Notes under the pieces: generated by a model
What the model was told of the DNA's origin: nothing
What the model saw: the letters and a program-made list of their open reading frames with translations, nothing else
Database searches by the model: none
Shown: piece after piece, positions 24,691-35,213 of the stretch
How the letters are laid out: every line of letters starts with the position of its first letter
How positions within the stretch are numbered: the first letter of the stretch is position 1
Program-made: the position numbers and the translations under genes
Assembly: GCF_016801865.2 (NCBI RefSeq)
Contig: NC_068939.1
Span: 744,001-808,000, forward strand
Reading direction: 5' to 3'
Source of the DNA: Culex pipiens pallens
Taxonomy: Eukaryota > Arthropoda > Insecta > Diptera > Culicidae
DNA length: 64,000 bases

Positions 24691-26528
24691 TTTTTTGTCC
24701 ATAATTTACTTTTACACCCCAGAACAAGAATGAATTGTGCACTAGATTTTCTCAGCTTTGGCTGAACGGATTTTGATGGTATTTGATCCAGTTTGGGGTT
24801 CTGCACTGCCTCTGTGTGCATAAATGTCCCATATGCATTTTCAACACTTTTGATTCAATGATGCACTTTGGTTAAAAATCTTGTGCACTTTTAGAAAAAC
24901 GAAAAATATTCAGGATTTTGTAAACCTTTTGCAATACCTTTCGAAATGATTCAAAGATATGTTTAATCCAACAATCAAAGGCAGGACGACCGAATCCAAC
25001 TGGTCATTAAGTTTGCAGATCAAATCTTCATCTCCCTTACCCTAGAAAGGATTATTGCTAGCTTCGAGACCTACATCAAAGGGAGTTTCGCAGCATGTTC
25101 AAACTTGTCCACATGCTTTCTATGATTCACTCGAGTCCCTCGTACATTTTTGCCACTAGCAAAACCGGCCTATGGATTAACCCAAACAACAACAAAACAG
25201 AGCGTTCATTGTTCCCATTTTCACACATCGCTTAATTTTGGAGGCTCTCCGGAGGGCAGCTGTGGAAGCTATCTTTTCATCAAACTTACCTTTCCGGCCT
25301 GTGTAGGTACATATTCAGAGGCAGCTGGAATTCTTCGCGGCAAATGGCGTCGCTCGGGTCGTCAGGACAGCTGCGCGCGTCTTCTTTCATGTTTCTGACT
25401 CGTCGTACGGTCTCATTATTGTGCTGTGACCCTCACATATTTTTTTTTTTCATCTTCAAATTCGGCGCAGATGGTCGACGTTTGAAGGCTGCTTGTGTTT
25501 CCGTTTCGATTATCAGACCGTGGAACGTGCCAAGAGCCCTTCAAAGTGTGCGCAGTTGCAAGCGCACTTGCACATGGCCACAGTCCGGAGAGTCGAATTG
25601 GCAGGTGTTTCTTAGCGAGTCTGTCGATTTCGAAAATGCTGCCCCAGAGTACGTGCAGGAATCTGCCTCCTGATTGACGTTCGACTGCGAAGAGATATTG
25701 ATTGATTTTCCGAGAAAATCGCCGGCGATCGACAACAAGTTTGGACAACTTTTTCTTTTTCTGGATTGGTAATTGATTTAGCAAGAAGTCACTTGAGTAT
25801 GGTACCGTTTTCTACGTGTACTCTATCATTTATGCAATGGAAACTACTAGCTCACGATTTTCATTCAAAAAAAGCTCGTTTCGAGATCGGACTGGGCGAG
25901 GTAAAAGGGCACACGATTAACATTTACCACTTCTTTGTGTACCTGTACCGGTGTTCCGAGAAGGTGTGCTGGCTGCTGCGGTAGGTTCCAAGAGATGAAG
26001 AAAGGAATGCTACGAGAGTAAACCTCTGCGCAACCTCTCTTCTGGAGATCTTCGCGAGCTGCGCTCTGTACCAGAGCGCAGAACATAATTATCTTTTTTT
26101 TCTTCATTTATAATGTTTCTGGTATTGGAGTCTGTTTTTCGTGCTGCTGCCTCCACACGAGATGATCGAGCTCCGAGATTGCCTGGCCTGCATTCCATTC
26201 CCAGGCCTAAGTCGTTGGAGCTTTTTTTTTTTGCTTTGGGGGGAGAGTCCAACAAAGGTGGTGGAACTGTGCTTTGCTGGAAAAGTCGTGCTCGCCGTTT
26301 GGAAGTTATGTGGTTTGGCACAGAAACGACGGAATTGGGTCGAACCGTGAAGTGGCTGAAACTTTTCCACCATCTATTTGCTTTGGTGACTTTGGCTGTT
26401 CAAGTGTTGTTACAAATTATCAAAATCAGCTCGTGGCTGATAACACTGTATGCTATCGACGGCAGGTGCCTTAATTGGATCGAATTTCGCCAGCTGTCGC
26501 ATTAGTATAGCTGATAAAATTTTCCTGG
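24691..26528. other. No gene recognised; mixed composition
   Basis: Several overlapping short frames on both strands between 25150 and 26500, none with a recognisable domain. G+C content is moderately raised, as in the other islands upstream of IAP1. Confidence 0.35.
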
Positions 26529-26812
26529 ATTTCATAACTCGACTTTTTCGAAGTCGATATCAGTAAACGCTTTAGTTTCGTCAAGGTATGATAGATTTGG
26601 GCTCCCTGAACACGCTCCAATCGACAGAATTGAATTTTAGTGAATTGCCAATGTAAACATAAAATTGTAAATTCAGGTATAAAGGCAATTCACTGAAACT
26701 CAATTCTGTCGATTGAAGCGCGTGTTCAGGGAGCTCAAATCTATCATACCTTGACGAAACTGAAGCGTTTACTGATATCAATCAGCTTCAAAAATGTCAA
26801 GTTGTGATTTTG
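26529..26812. repeat. Long hairpin / MITE with about 125-bp arms
   Basis: The left arm, containing GATATCAGTAAACGCTT, CGTCAAGGTATGATAGATTT and GACAGAATTGA, pairs almost entirely with the right arm, which ends ACTGATATCAATCAGCTTC. The loop is only about 30 bp. It sits about 1.2 kb upstream of the IAP1 coding region. Confidence 0.85.
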
Positions 26813-27723
26813 GTCAAATTCCCCGGTAATGGCAAGGAATGTTACACCTAGTCGATACAAGCACGTTCTATCTTTCGAATGGCGCCAGTCTATGTCCACA
26901 TACTCGACTCGTCATTGAGCGATGATAATGGCGATCGTAAACAGCGAGCGACCTAGTCATTTCCGCTTCGTAGTAGTGTATTCTAAGAAGCGATACTACT
27001 CACACCTTAGTTGGGATGTTTACAAAAAAGACGAAATTCTAAAAAACTTCCACGCTTTAACGTTCGAAGAATGCATGCGTTAGTGGGGGACATACCAGCA
27101 CGTACGTTACGACCACATATAAAACGATCGCTTAAAATGGAATCCCCAAGCTAAGGTTGGTTGTGTGAGGGCGGAAGTCGCTTGATTTGCATTATTCATT
27201 CTGACTGTTGGTTCGTTTGGTCGCGTTGAAAGAAGCGGATCACAATTTCATGAAAATTGTTTTGAAATTTGCTTTTGAGAGGGTGACAACTGTTATCTTA
27301 TCATAGTTGCAAGCAGAAATAAGTATATTATCTTTTGTCCGGCGTTGAACGTTCACAGTACAGTTACAAAGTTCGAACGAATCGTGTAGAGGGCATTTTT
27401 TTTCTCTTCATAATGATTTACCACATTGAGGTGAGGCAGCGTGCTTGGAAAATTAGTTTCTTGCTAATGTCGGGTGCATTGAGCTTACTGGTTTACGAAA
27501 CTCGTTTGTGCACTTTCAGCACAGAGTAAACATTGCAGACTTTCTCTTCTTTCACAAGTATTACAACAAAGTGCATTACAGTCGGCACCATCTGTCGATT
27601 TGCATTAGCCTTTTTCCTTCGCTCGTCTTGTGGAATAGTTTTTCCATTGGTTTATTTGGCAGGCACCACGTTCAAATGGCACAATGAGTCTAAGTCTTGT
27701 TTTTCATCTCTTTTCCTCAACAG
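26813..27723. other. IAP1 upstream flank
   Basis: No separate gene. The interval ends with a pyrimidine tract and acceptor (CTCTTTTCCTCAACAG) at 27723, consistent with intron DNA of IAP1. A proximal promoter here is also possible. Confidence 0.4.
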
Positions 27724-28049
27724 ATCGAAGATTTTTCCTCTCGACCAGTAGCGATTCGACATCGTCATCTTCACCACCGTTCTCATTGACGACGACGACG
27801 ACGGAAGGAGCGGAGAGAGAACAACAACTGGTTGCACTCGATCATTCCAAGAGTGAGAGAAAAAACAGCATCTTGTAAGCCCGTACGACAGCTGCTGCAC
27901 CTCGGGAAACCCCGCACTGCTTTAGTCTTGGTCCAACTGCCGTGACTGAAAGATCGTTCATTTTCCTTTCCCTTCTCCGCAAACATCTTTCATCTTCTTT
28001 GACCGGATCGAATCGAAACGCGCGGAGTCTGTGTAGCGTCGGTAGCAAA
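27724..28049 (+). other. Probable 5' UTR exon of IAP1
   Basis: It follows a good acceptor with a strong polypyrimidine tract and runs into the IAP1 ATG. It contains a GAC-repeat (about 27789-27802). A GTAAGC at about 27876 could act as an internal donor, so the UTR may be further split. The coding frame has no in-frame ATG upstream of 28050. Confidence 0.45.
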
Positions 28050-29279
28050 ATGACCGCGCAAGTTCTATCAATACCACGGGATTATACTGATAACAAAGTG
28101 AAGGATGAAAACACATCGTACGGATTAACGGGGACATCAGTGACATACCATATAGAAGTGTCTCGGCTGGAATCGTTTTTAAACTGGAGCATACCGTTCA
28201 TCAGCAAGTTCGAGTTGGCCCGGTTTGGATTTTATTATGTGGGGCCGGGTGACATGGTGAAGTGCTTTTTCTGTCGGGTTGAAATTGGACTGTGGGAGCC
28301 GAATGATAATGTGTTATCGGAACACTTGCGGTGGTCTCCGTACTGTCCGCTGCTGCGCAAGCGCCCAACAAACAATCAACCGCTCGATGCAAGTTTCCTG
28401 GACCAACTGCCGGAGCCCAGCTATGATACCTGTGGTATCCAGATTAGGCAGCACTCCGTGGCAGAGAATGCGTACTCGTCGTCGGACAGGAGCAGCAGCG
28501 GATCGATGTCGTCGCCACCGAGCTCGTTGACGTCCGAGTCGAGTATGATGTCCAATGCGTCCGGAGGTGTCGGAGCAACTGAACTACAGCCACCCCAGCA
28601 GCAGCACAAACTTCCCGAATATCCCAACTATGCTATCGAAGCGAAGCGGCTAGAAAGCTACGAAGACTGGCCAAAGTTTATGAAGCAAAAGCCGAAGGAA
28701 CTCAGCGATGCTGGATTCTTCTACACGGGCAAGAGCGATCGAGTCAAGTGCTTCAGCTGTGGGGGAGGTCTGAAGGACTGGGAGGCCGGGGATGAGCCCT
28801 GGGAGCAACATGCTATGTGGTATAGCAACTGTGAGTACCTGAAACTAATGAAGGGCGAAGAGTACATCGCCCAGTGCTTGGCCAAGAAGGAAAATTCTTC
28901 GGAAATGTCCGAGCAGCCGCAGGACGTCGGCCCATCCAGCTCCCCGCAGCCGTCAACGTCCGGAGTCGCGTCGGCGGCCACCACCTCGCTACCTTCATCA
29001 CAGTCATCCAGTCTGAGCACTTCGGTCGAAGAAAGCAATCCTATGACATCGATGGCGGCACCCATGTCCGGCAGCAGTGGCCTCGAGGAAGACGAGGACG
29101 AACCGAACCGCAAGCAGGACACGAGCCGAACGTGCAAAATTTGCTACGTCAACGAGTACAACACCGCGTTCTCACCGTGTGGCCACGTTGTGGCGTGTGC
29201 CAAGTGCGCCTCGTCGGTCACCAAGTGTCCCCTGTGCCGGAAACCCTTTACCAATGTGATGCGAATTTACCTGATGTGA
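28050..29279 (+). CDS. IAP1: Inhibitor of apoptosis 1 (thread/DIAP1 orthologue), caspase inhibitor and E3 ubiquitin ligase
   Basis: A single uninterrupted coding exon for 409 residues. Two BIR domains are visible: BIR1 at about residues 39-104 with zinc ligands C72, C75, H92 and C99, and BIR2 at about 199-265 with C234, C237, H254 and C261. A Ser/Pro/Gln-rich linker of about 90 residues leads to a C-terminal C3HC4 RING (C362, C365, C377, H379, C383, C386, C393, C396) and the usual short tail. The family binds and ubiquitinates caspases and is antagonised by Reaper/Hid/Grim or Michelob_x proteins through the BIR grooves. In mosquitoes IAP1 is essential for cell survival. The size fits mosquito IAP1. 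ATG 28050 lies in CAAAATG, a typical dipteran context; the frame stays open 36 codons upstream but has no ATG there. Nothing is broken. Confidence 0.97.
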   Translation: MTAQVLSIPRDYTDNKVKDENTSYGLTGTSVTYHIEVSRLESFLNWSIPFISKFELARFGFYYVGPGDMVKCFFCRVEIGLWEPNDNVLSEHLRWSPYCPLLRKRPTNNQPLDASFLDQLPEPSYDTCGIQIRQHSVAENAYSSSDRSSSGSMSSPPSSLTSESSMMSNASGGVGATELQPPQQQHKLPEYPNYAIEAKRLESYEDWPKFMKQKPKELSDAGFFYTGKSDRVKCFSCGGGLKDWEAGDEPWEQHAMWYSNCEYLKLMKGEEYIAQCLAKKENSSEMSEQPQDVGPSSSPQPSTSGVASAATTSLPSSQSSSLSTSVEESNPMTSMAAPMSGSSGLEEDEDEPNRKQDTSRTCKICYVNEYNTAFSPCGHVVACAKCASSVTKCPLCRKPFTNVMRIYLM

Positions 29280-29906
29280 GATTCTGACCCGAAATATAGT
29301 ATTGGAATCTTCAAGAAAGTCCCAGGCGCAACAATCGTGACGGACACAATTCCTATCGAATCCGATCGTGGTCAACTGCACGTTAAGGAAGTGCACTAGG
29401 AGGCTTGGAGCAAAGTACTAATTATTGCATAAAAGGTTAAATCGCATACAAACTGACGTAAATCATTGACATTTTCGTTGAAAATCATCAATTACTTGTC
29501 ACTAGAGCCATCTGGTGGCGAACGCTCCAAATTCAAAATTAACAAGGCAAAATTCCGATCACTCAAAATAATTTTGAATGAGATTTACGTCCGATTGTCT
29601 GTGGTTTAATGTTTTGCAAATTTCGGCGTTTTTATTTGTTTTTTTCTAACACCATCAGGACGCTGGAAAACATCGTGTCCTTTCACACTTCACATGTATT
29701 TATTTGAGGAAAAATAATACATTTAACGGTAATTGTAAAAGCTTACGCTTAATTTGAAACCCGACAGTTCAAATTTCCTTAAGATCGACATCAACAGGAA
29801 AGTTCAGCAGTAACAGGCGTGACTGTTTGAATTGTTGGTTCGATTTTTCAGTCCTATGCTCATTCTGAGCAGGACAGACCGCCGGTCCTCGGGGGAAAAC
29901 ATTCGG

Positions 29907-30004
29907 AGCTAGTTTGGAATTTCATCATTAGAGTTCTCACTTTGTTGTTGAGTATTCAACTGCTAATCGGAGTGAGAACATATGATTTAATTCCAAAATT
30001 GCTC
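29907..30004. repeat. Inverted repeat in the IAP1 3' UTR, about 35-bp arms
   Basis: The left arm (29907-29942, containing TTGGAATTTCATCAT and GTTCTCACT) pairs with 29970-30004 (AGTGAGAAC, ATGATTTAATTCCAA). Weaker complementarity continues outward on both sides, suggesting a somewhat larger foldback element. Confidence 0.7.
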
Positions 30005-30104
30005 CGTCTCCGTCACTGGACCGCGAAGGTCAAGCAGAACATTTTAAAAGGATCGAACCTGGTGTTACTTTGATTTTGGTTAACGAGTCATTTTAATCTG
30101 CACT

Positions 30105-30196
30105 GTTCTGCCGCTCGAAGCAAGTCCGTCCCATATGTAATTTCGTCAATTTTCATGTTTTTACTTATGGGACGGACAAGATTCAAGCGGCAGTGT
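30105..30196. repeat. Second foldback in the IAP1 3' UTR, MITE-like
   Basis: CTGCCGCT plus AGTCCGTCCCATATGTAA pairs with TTACTTATGGGACGGAC plus AGCGGCAG. The arms are about 38 bp. The left-arm words recur at about 32966-33000 (ACTGCCGCTCC, GTCCCATATGTAA), so this is a dispersed family. Confidence 0.75.
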
Positions 30197-30324
30197 AAAC
30201 GTTAATGAAACGAAAATATATTAAAACATCTAGAATGTCACAATGTGTTATAGAATAGGTATCATACTAATTTCTAATAATTTCGGTAAACTCTGTACAT
30301 ATAAAAATATGAGTTTTAATACAT

Positions 30325-30330
30325 AATAAA
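30325..30330 (+). terminator. IAP1 poly(A) signal AATAAA
   Basis: First canonical AATAAA downstream of the IAP1 stop codon. Confidence 0.6.
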
Positions 30331-32609
30331 CAAACAAAAAAATTGTAAAATCTACTGTAAACTGAAAATAACACATTTAATTTTTATTTCCTGGAAAGAA
30401 ATCCCTTCGGCTTAGCCAGCGATTAGGTTATCACCTGGCCCGGCCTTTAAATTTTGCTGTTGGCGCAAAATACCTGGTAAATTTCCACTTGTTTGTTGAC
30501 AACGTTACGAAACCACTCGCGCGGTCACGTTACTTGATCACGTGTCACAATGCCGTGTCGTCAATGAGCGTGGAACGTGCCCATCTGTTAGGTGTTGCGA
30601 AAATCTTCCCAATGACGCAGGGACTTTGCAACGTTTTATCTAGGTCTGTTTGTCAAGTTGCGAGTGCTTGTTTTCCCTGGCGTTGTCGACGACCCACTCG
30701 ATGGCCCCAAGTTGGCAAAAACAAGCTTCCATATTTAAGCTTGCACTAAAGTAGGGTAAACTACACTACACAGGTGATCATCCAAGCGGTTGTTGAGATC
30801 ATTCATTGTGCGCTCGCTAGTATCTGTGACAAACGTGATCCAACAGCACAGCAGTGACTAGAGGCGAGTCTTATTTTGGTCAGTCTCCCATGTCCATAAT
30901 CGGGGACAGCACTCAGCTAACTTCGCTGCGATCGGTTCACTCGGCGTAGAACCTGCTGCTAGGTCATTCTAACGGGCAAACAATACAAAACACGCACACA
31001 CCGTTGTTGATCGTCGATTGAGCCACAGACAAGTGGAGCTGACGGTACGATCAACAGGTCAATGACGACTCCGGTGGCGACCCACGCAGTTCCGCTTGGC
31101 TGTGCCTGACGAGGTCATTCAGCGCGTTGTTTCTGCGTATCAACCGAGACCAGTTCGCGCGTACTAACACACACTGAGAGCGGTTGTTTTCGTGTGTTCG
31201 CAACTGGTTGTTTAATGAAAAATAACAACAACAATATGCGTATCTAACACTGTTGTGCCGCGAGGAAAACAACTGAATATCTGTTCCACATCTCACAAAC
31301 AGATTCCATCATCATCATCATCATACCGCAGAGTGATGACATAAGCACGTGTTTGGATGCAAAGTGCAAATTTGCGTTTCATTCAAGGGAAATATTCAAA
31401 TCATAAAAATAATAATAACGCCGACCGTGCGACGCTGAAATGAGTCACGCCTGAGGTCATTTCTCGGGATGCATTTCAAGTGAGTGCACGGTGTAGTTGT
31501 CCTTGGAGACAAAATCCGCTGCGACCTCAAATGCACTGACCTGCCTGTGCACCTTCTTTATTCCACGCCGCTATCGCAAGACAAATTTGTGCCTTGAGCG
31601 GGTGAATTAACTTTACCATAGTCTTATCAAATGTGACCTAGAAGGAGTCTGTCTAGCGTTTCAATGCAGCAATGCACTTTGAAAAATTTATGATAAAGTA
31701 ATAAGCATGACAATATGGTAAAGCTACCACAAGTAAAGTACCATGCATCTCCATGGAAACAGTGTCATTTCACCACTTTTATGGAGACGCTTTGAATTTG
31801 TAAGCAAATTGGGTCCTAAAATGAAGCTTAGATTGCTGATATTATTGTTTACAGCGATAATGCTTATTTTTCTGAGTACAATGACCCTTTGTACGACCAC
31901 AAAGAGTTTAAAATGGATTTTTAAATCAATTTTGAAAAATTAACCTCGTGGTCCTTCTTGACAGAAAAGCTCCTACTTGACAGCTCGTTCCAAGGGGACC
32001 ATAGTTGACCCATCGAAAAAATGTTGTCTTGTCAAAAAAAAAATTTGCTTTAAAATGAAAAAAAGTGATCAGAAATGGTTTTTAATGGTGTTTTTTACCA
32101 TTGTACATAAAAATTGACATAGGGCTTTAGTACCCAATTCCCCTTTTTGGCAGCTTCGGAGATTAGGTGTTAGAATAGTGAAAAGTAGGGCCATTTCCCG
32201 TCCGGTTGTTTTTGACTGAAAATTCAAAGATTTACAAAAATTACTGCGCAAGCTCAACTCGAGGGGAAGCCTTGGGGGAAGCACATGGGTATGGGTTGTT
32301 TGCTCCTTGTACATTGCATGCAAGAGACTAACAAATCTAATCTTTCATGTAGAAATGGCCTAAAACCACACAAAAATTGTCATAACCCCTATTTTCAACA
32401 TAGCAAATGGTCAGATGAAAATAAAAATATTTTCAAGAAAAATAACGACATCAAGCGAGTATGAAATATTAGTCACAAATAACGGAATACCGAAGCTTAG
32501 TGATGATGGGTACATGTACCATTTGAATAAACAAGTAACTTTTTTTTTAAATATGCTAAGTCGAAATTATTTACTTACACATGCCTTTTTTCCTGTGGCC
32601 AATTATGTT

Positions 32610-32668
32610 TTGAAAAACGTTACTTAATCAATCTTTAGGTGGTTGGTGCCTTCCTCTCATTTATAGAA
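32610..32668. repeat. Inverted terminal fragment of the 15.4-kb repeat family
   Basis: AACGTTACTTAATC, GGTGGTTGGTGCCTTCCTC is the reverse complement of the terminus at about 16765-16815. Only this end is recognisable. Confidence 0.6.
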
Positions 32669-32965
32669 TAATTCAAACACCCCTTCCTCCACCTCTCTCT
32701 CTCTCCCCCCCATAGTTTATGGATGGCCCTAACGTGATCACAGCACCTAAGATTGCGAAATAAGTTATGAAAATAAAAACCAAACTACCAACAGACTTGA
32801 AAAAAGGAAGAAAATGGCATCCCTCTACACTGCTTATTTGTGGCGATCAGAGCCGGCCATTTGATGTTGAAAATCACCCTTTTTTGTAGTTGTCTAAATA
32901 GCTTTTTTATCATAACTTTTAAACGGCTAAATATACTATACAATTTTCAATGCCAAGCTGTACTG

Positions 32966-33000
32966 CCGCTCCAATCTAGTTCGTCCCATATGTAAAAAGT
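32966..33000. repeat. Fragment of the CTGCCGCT...GTCCCATATGTAA family
   Basis: Shares its words with the left arm of the 30105-30196 foldback. A partner in inverse orientation may be the CATATGGGACAGCACC at about 33797, but the interval between is not clearly an element. Confidence 0.45.
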
Positions 33001-35213
33001 GAGTGCTGAGATATTGCCGTGAGAAGCCTAAAAAATGTTTCACCTTTTTTTACATTTCTAATCACAACTATTTCAACATTGGTTGAAAAAGTACCCCTAT
33101 CCTAAAATTGACTCAAAAAATTTGAAATTTTAAGGTAAATTTGGTAAATTTTCGTGCTGGGACTGACCTGACTTTATTTATCCATCAATAAAGGCAAGTC
33201 TGTCTGTTTATCAAGGTAGGCTTGAACATTCACAACAGAAATTTGCCTGTCATTTGTTGGTTTGTTTTGGTAGTTTTCCAAGTTATTTTTATCAAAGATT
33301 TAAAAGTTTGATTGTTTCAGGTTAATTTAATTCGGCAGATGATTTTAGAAAATTTCCTGGCTACAAAAATGTAACCAGCAACGTTGTATTATTTCATTAC
33401 CTTTTGTAGCAGAACAAATGAATATTTGATTGCATGTATCAACATCTGGACCCTTGAATTGAGTAACCCAGAATCGTTGAACGGAAGGGGAACCTAATCC
33501 AGAACCAGACCATGGATATTCATTCAAGAAGGAATAGTACTGATTTTACTGAATATTAGCTCAATGGTATGTAGTTTTTTTATTACTGTGGTTATCCCAA
33601 GCATGAGGAAAAAAAGGCAGGATAGGTTTTCGATTATCGACAAAATTCAAAATATACCGTAAACATGACAACTTTATGTGTTTTGAAGTTCTGCTAGTAC
33701 TTAGGTACATAGTCTGTATAAAAATAATAATTACACAATTTTTTGTATTGATTTGTGAGACATTTCCATACAAGGAACTGACTTGTCTTTATTTTGCATA
33801 TGGGACAGCACCAAAGTGATTTTTGTTTTGGAATTTTTAGAACAAACATAACTTTTTTATTAAATAGGTTTAAAGTAGATGTTTAAATAAGACAATTCAG
33901 TTGCTCAGCATATCAGGTTGAAAACTTTTATGCAATAAATACTCTGAAAAAAATCGTTAATATTAGCAACCATGCTTTGTTGGTAAATTTACTTATCCAG
34001 TCAAATGATAATATTTTTTCCATAGATGAAAAAATGCTGCCTGAAGCTGAAAACGTACAATTAAATCACGGTTACAAATTTCATGTTCGAGTATTTTCTT
34101 TTTTATGTCCACCGATCACGAATAAACCGATCACGCTTTCCACCGATTGTTTATGCTGCAAACAAAAAGGTACAGCACGTACAGCCCAAGTTATACGTTT
34201 TAGACTCGACACATGCCGTCACAATTGAAGTTCATTGCTCATTAGATATTCTAAATTCGTTTTGTCCGCGTTGAGCAAAGACACTGAACTTTGCCATCGT
34301 GCCGACGCTCCGTTTTACGGAGAAGCTACTAACAAGCAGTTGTCCATCAAGGGCAAGAAGAATTTTTGTTTGTTTTCTAGTAGTGAAATGCATTCTTGCG
34401 ATGGAATGACGGTGTATGTTCAGCGTAGTAAAAGCTAATTTACTTTAAACTAACTAATGCAGCTGTGCAGTTTTGAGGTTGCAAATGCACAACTAATCTC
34501 CTTGGCCATTACAATCTGGAACCTCAACCGTGTCTAAAAGTAGATGGTTTATGTTTCGAAACTACGCCATTTGCCACCCATCAGCAAATGGCAGCATGGC
34601 AGATAATTGTTTCTTCGCGGATCACGATTTCCAATTCCAGCTAAGAGCATTGGATACAAACGAACCTTTTTGTTCTGGTTGTAAGTTATACTTGTGTCTC
34701 GTGTGAGCGATGCCCAAGCATCGATGCTCGAGTTCTCGTAGATTTGACCCAGATTCTTCAGATTCCGCTTAATTGAAATTGTAGAGTCGATCCGTTGAAC
34801 AATCGCGCATATTTTTCTATTATCGATCGCTGAAAAGTGGAGGTCTAGCAATCACTATGACAATAGATGCAACAAAGTGACCAACAGAAGCACTTGCTAA
34901 TTGTTTAGTGGCGCTACCTGTCTCTTTGTACGCGGATCTTACAATAGCGTTGAAGGATTAATGGACTGTGATTATCTGCTAAGCTAATTAACACGTACAA
35001 AAGACGCAGGATGCCAAGTGGTTGCCAATATCTTAGAATACATTTAAGTTCGATTTATAAAAACATCCTAGGGAGTGTCCTCCAGATTTCTCGTATGCTA
35101 AGTTCTACAATCGCTAGAAGGAAATGACAAGTGCAATCCGGGCGACCCTCATGCACTCTTATCACAATAAGCCACAACAGTTTTCCTGGAAAATATTATT
35201 TGCAACGCACTTT

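Larger units (their letters stand above)
29280..30350 (+). other. IAP1 3' UTR
   Basis: About 1.05 kb from the stop to the first canonical AATAAA (30325). It carries an AU-rich TATTTATTT word (about 29697) and two inverted repeats (29907-30004 and 30105-30196) listed separately. Transcript extent is inferred from the poly(A) signal only. Confidence 0.55.
30351..35190. other. No confident gene; mixed intergenic DNA
   Basis: 30.48-31.5 kb is moderately GC-rich with (TCA)n at about 31306-31322 and may be regulatory. Short frames here (for example 30489-30749) lack similarity. 31.7-35.1 kb is AT-rich. Repeat fragments at 32610-32668 and 32966-33000 are listed separately. Confidence 0.35.

Noticed and set aside
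27942..28049. N-terminal extension of IAP1 by 36 codons
   Set aside because: The extension has no ATG (it would start at GTG), and ATG 28050 has the expected CAAAATG context and family N-terminus.
31051..31110. Possible short Reaper/Michelob_x-type ORF near IAP1
   Set aside because: The 13-codon frame beginning MTTPVATHA lacks the Ala-initiated IAP-binding motif of that family and is not otherwise supported.
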